Origin: Candidatus Zixiibacteriota bacterium
GTDB taxonomy: Bacteria > Zixibacteria > MSB-5A5 > GN15 > FEB-12
Assembly: GCA_003641415.1 (NCBI GenBank)
Contig: QNAG01000176.1
Location: 1 to 5,892 of the forward strand
Reading direction: 5' to 3'
Length of the DNA stretch: 5,892 nt
The position numbers and the translations under genes were made by a program. The notes under the pieces were generated by a model. That model did no database searches. It was given only the letters and a program-made list of their open reading frames with translations, and was not told where the DNA came from. Each line of letters opens with the position of its first letter. Positions within the stretch are counted from its first letter, which is position 1. Shown here piece after piece: positions 1 to 5,892 of the stretch.

Positions 1-1109
1 ATGGTTCTGCCCGTGGTACTTCAGGACAGGACATGTCTATCACGGCTACTACAGTTGCTAACGCGGCCGCTACCAAAACGCTGTCATTATCCACTGGTGC
101 CTACGGAACTCTTCAAGCTGTTGTAGATGAAATAAATGTGGCGCTAACTGCTTCTTTCGGTCAGGTTGATGGTGCAAGTACTGACTCTGACCTTGTGGCT
201 ACACTTGTTGATACTGATAAAATTCAGATTGCAACTCGTGATGAAGGCTCAGCTTTCAGTATCAAGATGGGCACTATTGGCGCTGCCACAGGTAATGTAG
301 AGCACTATCTTAATTTGGCCCAGGATACTATTGCTAACACCGGTACTGATGCCAAGATCAGCTTTGACAGTTATGTCAATACAATTACCCAGGTCAATTA
401 TGATACCACCCAGACGATTACAGTGGGCAATGCTGCTACTGGCTCTACTGATCGTGGAACAATTCAGTTGACTGTAGCTAAAGGTGTTGAAGGTATTAAT
501 CTCGGTGGTGCGTTACTCGATGTAACGGCTGCCCAGTTTGATGTCCGTCTCGATGGTGGTCCGGCGACCAATGTTGCTGCCGGCGCAAATTCTACTATCT
601 ATAATGCTGATCGTTCCGAATCGGTCATTGTTAATTATGATCTTGCGTCGATTGGCGGCACGGAAACAATTGCTAATACGGATCGTTCCCTGGTCTTCCA
701 GATTGGTGGTAATGTAGGTCAAACAACTAAGATTGGTCTTCGAAGCATGGCCGCCACAGCATTGGGTAAGAGCTTGGCCGGCAATCTGTTCACATCGCTT
801 GCTGCTATCGATGTTACTACGGTTCAGGGCGCCCAGGATTCACAGTCGATTATTGATGCTGCTATTAATGAAGTGTCAACAACTCGTGGTTCTCTGGGAA
901 GTTTCCAGAAAAACACTCTGGATTCCAACCTGAGAAACCTTCGAATTGCAGCTCAGAACCTGACTGCTTCAGAATCTCAGATTCGTGATACTGACATGGC
1001 TGCTGAAATGTCGGAATTCACGAAAAACCAGATTCTGCTCCAGGCTGGTACAGCCATGCTGGCTCAAGCCAACCAGGTTCCGCAGATTATTCTGTCTCTG
1101 TTTGGATAA
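1..1109 (+). CDS. fliC: Flagellin, 3' part (N-terminus outside the window)
   Basis: Structural subunit of the flagellar filament, exported by the flagellar type III system and polymerised outside the cell. The reading frame is open from base 3, so the ATG at 33 is internal and the gene starts upstream of the window; about 368 codons are present. The first ~230 codons are the variable surface domain, beta-rich and low in charge, and include a flagellin-hook IN-like segment (about bases 70-275). Next comes the QIGGN motif (699-713), matching the QIGAN-type motif that opens the C-terminal D1 region. From about 834 the classic flagellin C-terminal domain follows: QDSQSIIDAAINEVSTTRG, then the NLRIAAQNLTASESQIRDTD block, and the D0 helix with QILLQAGTAMLAQANQVPQ. 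It ends IILSLFG rather than the commoner LSLLR/LSLL ending. Identification is very secure; the symbol fliC (versus flaA or hag) is a naming choice. Confidence 0.97.
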   Translation, partial: GSARGTSGQDMSITATTVANAAATKTLSLSTGAYGTLQAVVDEINVALTASFGQVDGASTDSDLVATLVDTDKIQIATRDEGSAFSIKMGTIGAATGNVEHYLNLAQDTIANTGTDAKISFDSYVNTITQVNYDTTQTITVGNAATGSTDRGTIQLTVAKGVEGINLGGALLDVTAAQFDVRLDGGPATNVAAGANSTIYNADRSESVIVNYDLASIGGTETIANTDRSLVFQIGGNVGQTTKIGLRSMAATALGKSLAGNLFTSLAAIDVTTVQGAQDSQSIIDAAINEVSTTRGSLGSFQKNTLDSNLRNLRIAAQNLTASESQIRDTDMAAEMSEFTKNQILLQAGTAMLAQANQVPQIILSLFG

Positions 1110-1137
1110 AAACAGAAATAGAGTAAGTAATAAACAC

Positions 1138-1167
1138 CTTTGGGGGAGGTACTCACCTCCCCCAAAG
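1138..1167 (+). terminator. Strong hairpin after flagellin, probable terminator or mRNA-stabilising stem
   Basis: A perfect 13-bp inverted repeat: CTTTGGGGGAGGT (1138-1150) pairs with ACCTCCCCCAAAG (1155-1167) around a 4-nt ACTC loop. It begins 28 nt after the flagellin stop codon. The stem is G/C-rich and should be very stable. The next bases (AGATTGAGAATG) are not a T-tract, so this is not a textbook intrinsic terminator. It could cause partial termination, separating very high flagellin expression from lower fliD expression, or protect the 3' end of flagellin mRNA. The hairpin is seen directly; the function is inferred from its position. Confidence 0.7.
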
Positions 1168-1222
1168 AGATTGAGAATGTAAGCACAATTTTTATTGACG
1201 TGACATTGAAGTCAAGTATTAC

Positions 1223-1227
1223 AGGAG
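1223..1227 (+). promoter_or_regulatory. Ribosome binding site of fliD
   Basis: AGGAG lies 6 nt before the ATG at 1234, in the context CAGGAGTAAGTC. It fixes the fliD start. Almost the same string, CAGGAGTAACT, precedes the preferred fliS start, which supports both choices. Confidence 0.8.
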
Positions 1228-1233
1228 TAAGTC

Positions 1234-3567
1234 ATGCCCGGCGCTAATTCGATAGATGGCCTTAACTCCGGTTTTAATACCACTGAAATCGTTGATTCCA
1301 TTATTACATACGAACGTCGTAACGCTGTTCTTCTTGAACAAGATCAAGCCAAAAAGACAAATATAATTACCGCCTATAAAGCCCTTCAAGCGAAGATTCT
1401 GGCTCTCAGCGCGGCGAGTTATCAATTGACTAAGCGCACAACATTCAATGCCGCTACCGCCTCGGTCTCCGACGAATCAATTCTGACCGCTACAACCTCC
1501 GGACGAGTAGCTACCGGTTCGTATCAGCTGCAGGTTCTCGATGTGGCTCGCAACCATCAGCTGGCCAGCCAGGGTATTTCTGATGACGACGCATCAGTCA
1601 TGGGGACCGGAACCATTGAAATTCAGTTGGGAGATGGCTCACTATACAACTTTGATATTGACAGTAACAACAATTCTCTGGTAGGGATAAAGCAGACTAT
1701 CAATGATGCTCACATGGGTGTAACTGCATCAATTATCAACGATGGATCGTCCTCTAATCCCTATCGATTGATGCTGACTGCCGATAAGACCGGTCTGAGC
1801 AAAAAGATTGAGGTTATATCCAATCTCACCGGTGGTCTTAATTTGAACTATACCTCGGCCCTGTTTGATAGCCCGGAGGTTTTGTCTTTTGATTCAGCTT
1901 CAGATACGACTATTACGCTCGATTCGATGGCTTCCTACAGCGGCAATGAGAATAAAATTTACACCTTCAGTGTTCTTGGTAGTGGAGCACAGACAATCGG
2001 GACCGATGTAATCACAATTGAGTGGTCCGATGGTACCAATTCTGGCCAGATAACAGTCACTCAGGCTGACGCGGAAGTCGAGTTGGTTGGTGATGGAGCT
2101 GATGGCCTTAAACTGAATTTCTCTACCGGTCAGCTATCAGCCGGTGACACCTTTCAGGTCGCTGCCTTTGCTCCTCTCATACAGGAAGCTTCGGACGCAA
2201 GAATATCCTTTGGCGCCGGTGGAGAAACTGGTTCACCAATTATTGTTACCTCAGATTCCAATATTTTCAATGATGTCATTGCTGGAGTAACACTGAACAT
2301 AACAAAAGTAACTCAGCCCGGCGAGACAGTCACTGTTACTACTGATACAGATATCTCTGGGATTAAAACGTCGGTAGATGATTTTATCACTCGTTACAAC
2401 GATGTAATGGATTTCATCAATGAACAGAATACCTATAAACAGGACTCCGGGGAATCTGGTGTTCTGTTTGGAGACTCCACTCTGTGGACTATGCGCTACT
2501 CAATGAATACTGCTATTGGTACGAAGATCGAGGGGATGGACTCAGAGTTTTCGCATCTCTACGCTCTTGGTATTCGCACTAATCTCGATGGCCATCTGGC
2601 AATTACTGACTACTCGAGATTTGAAGATGCCCTTCGCAACAACCTTGAGGATGTGGTTGAACTGTTTACTGATGGAGGGTCTTCCTCGGCTTCTGGCATC
2701 GAGTTTGTATCATCTACTACTGAAACAAAAATCGGCGAGGACTACGAAGTAGATATCACAGCAGCCGCAACTAAGGGAGTTCTTCAGGGGACAACCATTA
2801 ATGATCCGTTTGATAATCCTCTGACAATAACCTCAGCCAATAATACTATCAAATTGAAGGTTAACGGACTTGAATCAGGCGAAATCAAGTTATCTTCGCG
2901 GACGTATTCATCGGCGGATGAACTGGTCAGAGAGATTCAAGGCAAGATTGATAATGATGAACGCATTGGCTCTCGCGGTGTGGTTGTGGAATGGGTGGAC
3001 CAAGGCAGCAACGGTTATCTGACATTTACTAGTGATTCTTATGGTTCCCAATCAAAAATTGAGCGTGTTACTTCTATTTCCAACTCAGCTTATGGCAGTC
3101 TTGGTTTGACCGATGCTACCTCCACTGCTGGGACTGATGTGGCGGGCACAATCAACGGGGAAGAGGCCGAAGGAACAGGGCAGTTGCTGAAGGGAAAGGA
3201 AGATAACGAGACCACTGATGGTTTAGTGCTAAAGATTACCCTGGATCCATCGCAGGTGGGCGAGGCTGTCGAGGGAACGATCACAATAACCAAGGGAATC
3301 GCCGCTCGAATGCGCGACAAAGTAGCTAGCTACTCCAAATCCGGCGATGGTGCGCTTGATCGAAGAATCAAAGGCTATGAAACGCAAATTGAAACTATCA
3401 CAAAACGAATAAAAGAAATTGACGAAAGGCTTGTTATTCGTCGTGAAATGCTATTCAAGCGTTTCTACGAAATGGAAAGGACACTCGGCGAACTCAACTC
3501 TACCGGTGATTTTCTTACATCACAATTGGCAAATCTTGACTCTAACTGGAAGTTTAATCAGAAATAG
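1234..3567 (+). CDS. fliD: Flagellar filament cap protein FliD (HAP2), enlarged
   Basis: Forms the cap at the filament tip under which exported flagellin folds and polymerises; in many bacteria it also contacts host surfaces. At 777 aa it is far longer than the roughly 470 aa of enteric FliD. FliD_N spans about residues 8-105 (SIDGLNSGFNTTEIVDSI, then a helix and SYQLQVLDVARNHQLAS). A flagellin-hook IN-like segment covers about 124-194. An extra beta-rich segment at about 235-320 ends in the GDTFQV stretch. The first part of FliD_C is about 322-485, with NIFNDVIAGVTLNI, FITRYNDVMDFI, GVLFGDSTL and LGIRTNLDGHLAI. Residues 500-690 are a second insert with another IN-like unit and GTDVAGTINGEEAEGTGQ. 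The C-terminal coiled coil (695-777) contains the RRIKGYETQIETITKRIKEI stretch and ends with GDFLTSQLANL. The start at 1234 is supported by an AGGAG site 6 nt upstream. The gene lies 124 nt after flagellin and 39 nt before fliS, the usual fliC-fliD-fliS order. Confidence 0.96.
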   Translation: MPGANSIDGLNSGFNTTEIVDSIITYERRNAVLLEQDQAKKTNIITAYKALQAKILALSAASYQLTKRTTFNAATASVSDESILTATTSGRVATGSYQLQVLDVARNHQLASQGISDDDASVMGTGTIEIQLGDGSLYNFDIDSNNNSLVGIKQTINDAHMGVTASIINDGSSSNPYRLMLTADKTGLSKKIEVISNLTGGLNLNYTSALFDSPEVLSFDSASDTTITLDSMASYSGNENKIYTFSVLGSGAQTIGTDVITIEWSDGTNSGQITVTQADAEVELVGDGADGLKLNFSTGQLSAGDTFQVAAFAPLIQEASDARISFGAGGETGSPIIVTSDSNIFNDVIAGVTLNITKVTQPGETVTVTTDTDISGIKTSVDDFITRYNDVMDFINEQNTYKQDSGESGVLFGDSTLWTMRYSMNTAIGTKIEGMDSEFSHLYALGIRTNLDGHLAITDYSRFEDALRNNLEDVVELFTDGGSSSASGIEFVSSTTETKIGEDYEVDITAAATKGVLQGTTINDPFDNPLTITSANNTIKLKVNGLESGEIKLSSRTYSSADELVREIQGKIDNDERIGSRGVVVEWVDQGSNGYLTFTSDSYGSQSKIERVTSISNSAYGSLGLTDATSTAGTDVAGTINGEEAEGTGQLLKGKEDNETTDGLVLKITLDPSQVGEAVEGTITITKGIAARMRDKVASYSKSGDGALDRRIKGYETQIETITKRIKEIDERLVIRREMLFKRFYEMERTLGELNSTGDFLTSQLANLDSNWKFNQK

Positions 3568-3596
3568 ATTTATATGGCGGCTAAAAAAAAGATTGC

Positions 3597-3601
3597 AGGA
3601 G
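3597..3601 (+). promoter_or_regulatory. Ribosome binding site that sets the fliS start
   Basis: AGGAG lies 5 nt before the ATG at 3607. The upstream in-frame ATG at 3574 is preceded only by A/T-rich AAATAGATTTAT with no Shine-Dalgarno sequence, so translation most likely begins at 3607. Confidence 0.8.
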
Positions 3602-3606
3602 TAACT

Positions 3607-4038
3607 ATGGACGGGAATCTGAAAACCTATCGGAACATCGAGACTGCCTCCAAGTCACAACTTGACCTTATTCTGCAAGTTTATGATGGGGCAATCAAAG
3701 CATACCGTCAGGCGGCAAATCACTTCGAAAAGGAAGAGTCTGAGAAAGGTAGCAACCAGCTTGATAGGGCTAAACGGTTTATTACTCATCTGTATACGAC
3801 TTTGAATGAAAAAGAAGGTGGAGAGATTGCCTCTAACCTCGGGAAATTATATGCATATTTGATTAATCAGACTGATCTCATCCAGGCCACCAAAGATTTA
3901 ACGGTCATTGACGATAATATCAATATACTAAATGAACTTCGCCAGGGTTGGCAGGGTTTGAAAGAAAAAGGTGTTGAGGTACAGCCCGAATCGCCCATAC
4001 CCGTATCTAACCCCGGACGTTTTACAGGATCGGCATAA
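3607..4038 (+). CDS. fliS: Flagellar export chaperone FliS
   Basis: Cytoplasmic chaperone that binds the disordered C-terminus of newly made flagellin, prevents premature polymerisation and delivers it to the export gate. The 143-aa product matches the FliS four-helix layout. The N-terminal region carries the family pattern of a Y residue, then TASKSQLDLILQVYDGAIKAY (residues 13-33), close to the usual T.SP..LI.MLYDGAI form with K in place of P. The middle helix has LDRAKRFITHLYTTLN followed by EGGEIASNLGKLYAYL (residues 70-85). The end has the ID..I.IL.ELR.GW motif (about 101-116). A Pro-rich tail of about 20 residues follows. The frame stays open to an ATG at 3574, adding 11 residues (MAAKKKIAGVT), but the RBS and FliS family N-termini favour 3607. 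The gene follows fliD by 39 nt and precedes the FlgN-like gene by 5 nt, so it is probably cotranscribed with both. Confidence 0.94.
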   Translation: MDGNLKTYRNIETASKSQLDLILQVYDGAIKAYRQAANHFEKEESEKGSNQLDRAKRFITHLYTTLNEKEGGEIASNLGKLYAYLINQTDLIQATKDLTVIDDNINILNELRQGWQGLKEKGVEVQPESPIPVSNPGRFTGSA

Positions 4039-4043
4039 ACAAC

Positions 4044-4496
4044 ATGGATTACCAGGCTCTGAAGAAATTAGAACGTGAGTTGGCCACTGTTCTCAAGGAG
4101 GAGTATTCCTTCTATCAGGCACTTTACATCACCCTTGACAAGCAGAGAGATCTTATTAAATTTGATAGTGATGCAAGCCTTCTGGACCTTTTTGCGGAGA
4201 TAGAACGATGTCGGTTGCGGATCAAACGATCGGAAAATAAAATCGCAGAGATGAAGAAAGGAAATCCGCAGGGTTTTAGGATGGTGTCGGTTTTGCCGGA
4301 TGTAAAGAAGATCATCAATAGCATTACGACTCTGATAAAGAAAAATAGGGATATTGTGACAGAGTGTGAAAGTTATCTCAAGGGACGCTCTGCGCGGATA
4401 AAGGAAGAACTGGTAGAATTGCGCAACAGTGAGAAAATTTTACAGTATATGAGCGATGGAGACCCCACTCCGCAATTTGTAAATAGTAAGGAATAA
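4044..4496 (+). CDS. FlgN-like flagellar export chaperone (putative)
   Basis: A 150-aa, highly charged, almost wholly helical protein without signal peptide or membrane segment. Helix one (residues 3-36) runs from ALKKLERELATVL to LDKQRDLI. Helix two (about 43-71) contains LLDLFAEIERCRLRIKRSE. After a short loop, a third long helix (about 84-136) includes KKIINSITTLIKKNRDIVTE and ends SEKILQYM. This 'helix, QRDLI, helix, loop, I..L..KN..I...C..YL' layout resembles FlgN-family chaperones, which escort the hook-filament junction proteins FlgK and FlgL. FliT, the FliD chaperone, often sits directly after fliS and is a real alternative, because both families are short coiled-coil proteins with weak sequence conservation. 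The neighbouring flgM-like gene favours FlgN. The start at 4044 is 5 nt after the fliS stop and has only a weak, distant AGGAT (4026-4030), which suggests translational coupling to fliS. Confidence 0.6.
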   Translation: MDYQALKKLERELATVLKEEYSFYQALYITLDKQRDLIKFDSDASLLDLFAEIERCRLRIKRSENKIAEMKKGNPQGFRMVSVLPDVKKIINSITTLIKKNRDIVTECESYLKGRSARIKEELVELRNSEKILQYMSDGDPTPQFVNSKE

Positions 4497-4503
4497 CAAG
4501 GAA

Positions 4504-4523
4504 GGATATTGCCGATAATATCC
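4504..4523. repeat. Short inverted repeat spanning a sigma-28-like -10 box
   Basis: GGATATT (4504-4510) and AATATCC (4517-4523) form a perfect 7-bp inverted repeat around GCCGAT, in the gap between the FlgN-like and FlgM-like genes. It could be an operator, a small RNA hairpin, or chance in AT-rich sequence. Confidence 0.4.
4511..4518 (+). promoter_or_regulatory. Candidate sigma-28 (FliA) -10 element upstream of the flgM-like gene
   Basis: GCCGATAA is an exact match to the sigma-28 -10 consensus and lies 55 nt before the ATG at 4574. No good TAAA sits at the expected ~15-nt distance; the nearest is TAAC at 4494-4497, only 13 nt upstream. Sigma-28 transcription of flgM is known in enteric bacteria, so the location makes sense. 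The weak -35 makes this a candidate only. Confidence 0.4.
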
Positions 4524-4573
4524 AGTGATGAATTTCTAATCGACTACATAAAAGATTTATTAGAGAGATTAGC

Positions 4574-4936
4574 ATGGAAATAGGACCCTTGCAAAATCAT
4601 AAGCCTCAAGTATCATCGGTCCCGCCGAAGATTGAGAAGAGAGAAACTAAAACAGGGAATATGCAACCTGTTGACACCGTGGAATTGTCATCTAATGCGC
4701 GTGAGAAACTGGCTCAACTTGCTGATAGCGCACGTGCCCGGTATGGGTTGGGAGAGATGCAACGAGGTAATTGTTTAGAGAATGAAGGAAGTAGTTCTGA
4801 ACTTAGAGTAGAAAAGATTAAGCTTGCTCGTGAGCGAATCAGCCAGAGTTTCTATAATCAAAAGCATATTATGCAGGAGATCGCTGACAAATTGACCGAT
4901 GAAATAAGAAAACCTTTAGATGAGGACACTGAATAG
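4574..4936 (+). CDS. flgM: FlgM-like anti-sigma-28 factor
   Basis: FlgM binds sigma-28 (FliA) in the cytoplasm and blocks late flagellar genes until the hook-basal body is finished, when FlgM is itself exported. The 120-aa product has a disordered, polar, Pro-rich N-terminus (1-30), as expected for an exported flexible protein. It then carries VDTVELSSNAREKLAQL (33-49), which matches the D.V.LS..A..L box found in FlgM proteins. The C-terminal part (about 76-112) reads LRVEKIKLARERISQSFYN, then a stretch ending IADKLTDEI. This fits the sigma-binding FlgM pattern R.EKV..L...I..G.Y.....IA.KL..E, with S in place of the usual G. It is somewhat longer than typical ~90-100 aa family members, through an acidic Ser-rich linker (about 61-75). 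The start has a weak AGAGAG site (4562-4567), and no alternative start lies between it and the in-frame stop at 4529. The 12-nt gap to the HDOD gene suggests cotranscription. Confidence 0.8.
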   Translation: MEIGPLQNHKPQVSSVPPKIEKRETKTGNMQPVDTVELSSNAREKLAQLADSARARYGLGEMQRGNCLENEGSSSELRVEKIKLARERISQSFYNQKHIMQEIADKLTDEIRKPLDEDTE

Positions 4937-4948
4937 AGTGGTGAACCT

Positions 4949-5833
4949 ATGAGTACTGCAACGATTGACAACAAAGTCATCCAGGTTGTTTCAAACATTC
5001 GCAATCTGCCTACTCCACCAATAGTTTTTCACCAGATTCAGAAAGTGATTAATGATCCCAATTGCTCAGCTTCTCGGGTAGCTGCGATTTTGTCTGAGGA
5101 CCCTGCCATGTCGGTGAAGGTTCTCAAACTTACTAACTCTGCATTCTATGGTTTTGCTCGTGAGATAGATTCTGTCAAGCAAGCTGTTGTGGTAGTTGGT
5201 ATGGAAGCCATCAAAAATCTTGTCCTCTCGGCCAGTGTTATGGATATGTTCAAAGGGGATAGCATAGACCAGGATTTTCAGGAAAGATATTGGCGTCACT
5301 CTCTGGCAACAGCCTATTGTTGTCGAATTCTGGCTCAAAAGGTTAAATCTCGGGGAGTTATTGACTTGGACTCTGCTTTTTCAACCGGTTTGCTACATGA
5401 TGTCGGGAAAATGGTTATTTCTTGTTTTCTTAAAAAAGAACAAGATTTGTTGACAGCCGCTAGATCTGTCGATAGTGCTGCCTCTGATTTTGAACTTGAA
5501 GATAGGGTTCTCGGTTTTAATCATGCCCAGCTTGGAGGAGTTCTTGTAGCTCAATGGAAACTTCCTCAAAAACTAAACGATGCCATCACTTTTCATCATT
5601 ATCCTCTGCTTGCCGATAGTGATGACCCATTGGTGTTTTTGGTTTATTTAGCCAATTATTTATCGAAGAAGACATTTATTGATGAAGATGAAGTTTCTAT
5701 GATTGGTACTGTCGACAAAAGCATTCTGGAGTATTTGCAGTTGACAGAGGACGATTTGGATGAGTTCAGCGAAATCCTTCGGGAGGAATATCTCAAAGCT
5801 GAAACCTTTATGCAGATGGCGGGTTTGAAATAA
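4949..5833 (+). CDS. HDOD-domain signalling protein
   Basis: A 294-aa soluble protein formed almost wholly by one HDOD domain (HD-related output domain), with no receiver, GGDEF or EAL domain attached. The domain covers about residues 15-220. It opens with NLPTPPIVFHQIQKVINDP and continues with SEDPAMSVKVLKLTNSAFYG and IDSVKQAVVVVGMEAIKNL. Then come W115 and H117 (ERYWRHSLATAYC), the GLLHDVGKMV motif with H150 and D151, FNHAQLGG with H192, and a W.LP..L...I.FHH motif ending at H216-H217. HD-type histidines are thus largely kept, although HDOD proteins are generally regarded as non-enzymatic signalling modules. An acidic helical C-terminus (about 255-294) follows. HDOD proteins have been linked to motility and chemotaxis regulation in several bacteria, including Campylobacter and Xanthomonas. 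The position after flgM fits a role in coupling signals to flagellar output, but its exact partner cannot be read here. The start at 4949 follows a weak GGTGA and fits HDOD N-termini. Confidence 0.9.
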   Translation: MSTATIDNKVIQVVSNIRNLPTPPIVFHQIQKVINDPNCSASRVAAILSEDPAMSVKVLKLTNSAFYGFAREIDSVKQAVVVVGMEAIKNLVLSASVMDMFKGDSIDQDFQERYWRHSLATAYCCRILAQKVKSRGVIDLDSAFSTGLLHDVGKMVISCFLKKEQDLLTAARSVDSAASDFELEDRVLGFNHAQLGGVLVAQWKLPQKLNDAITFHHYPLLADSDDPLVFLVYLANYLSKKTFIDEDEVSMIGTVDKSILEYLQLTEDDLDEFSEILREEYLKAETFMQMAGLK

Positions 5834-5892
5834 TGATCTTTTTTATGATAGTTAATCCGCTATAGCTTTCCTTGCCTTTGATAACCTTAGAA

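Noticed and set aside
33..35. ATG at 33 as the flagellin start
   Set aside because: The frame is open back to base 3 and the protein lacks the conserved flagellin N-terminal D0/D1 helices, so the true start lies before the window.
1195..1215. TTGAC-N11-GTCAA inverted repeat before the fliD RBS
   Set aside because: Five-base arms with a long spacer are expected often by chance; nothing else supports an operator.
1195..1222. Sigma-70-like promoter before fliD (TTGACG, 16 nt, TATTAC)
   Set aside because: The expected transcript start would fall just downstream of the fliD RBS, leaving no usable leader. The match is moderate and probably chance.
3090..3320. Minus-strand open frame inside fliD
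   Set aside because: It lies wholly within a strongly supported gene, has a low-complexity Ser/Val/Pro composition and matches no family known to me.
4378..4575. Minus-strand open frame covering the gap before flgM
   Set aside because: It is mostly antisense to the FlgN-like gene, has no recognisable motif, and would run against the whole operon.
5066..5338. Minus-strand open frame inside the HDOD gene
   Set aside because: Shadow of the HDOD coding sequence with no recognisable domain.
5834..5892. Possible terminator (T-run at 5839-5844) or new gene after the HDOD gene
   Set aside because: The six-T run has no stable stem before it, and the ATG at 5845 opens only a six-codon frame. Nothing supportable is seen in this tail.
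1..5892. Mobile element, CRISPR array, tRNA/rRNA, riboswitch or defence system
   Set aside because: No direct-repeat arrays, transposase or integrase motifs, cloverleaf-like segments or toxin-antitoxin pairs are visible; every gene fits an ordinary flagellar locus.

Overview
This window is a late-flagellar gene block with all genes on the + strand, from a motile bacterium with moderate GC. In order it holds the 3' part of a flagellin gene, fliD (filament cap), fliS (flagellin chaperone), a small helical protein best read as a FlgN-type export chaperone, a FlgM-like anti-sigma-28 factor, and an HDOD-domain protein. Base composition, the HDOD neighbour and the large insert-bearing flagellin and FliD suggest a deltaproteobacterial-type or FCB/Zixibacteria-like lineage. 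That placement is a guess from gene style and is not demonstrated by the sequence.

Layout: bases 1-1109 encode the flagellin variable domain plus the conserved C-terminal D1/D0 helices; the N-terminus lies before the window. A perfect 13-bp hairpin (1138-1167) follows it. fliD (1234-3567) is unusually long at 777 aa. fliS is best started at 3607, not at the upstream in-frame ATG. It is followed after 5 nt by the FlgN-like gene (4044-4496). A 77-nt gap then carries an exact sigma-28 -10 octamer, GCCGATAA, centred in an inverted repeat, just before the FlgM-like gene (4574-4936). The HDOD gene (4949-5833) starts 12 nt after that. The last 59 nt hold no recognisable gene.

Working together: FliS would keep flagellin unpolymerised until export, FliD would cap the filament, and the FlgN-like protein would escort hook-filament junction or cap proteins. 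FlgM would hold sigma-28 inactive until the hook is complete. The HDOD protein is a plausible regulatory output linked to motility. This is a coherent known type of locus, and I see no previously undescribed system. The most useful points are the probably under-annotated FlgM-like and FlgN-like genes, the sigma-28-like element before flgM, the enlarged FliD, and the terminator-like hairpin without a U-tract after flagellin.
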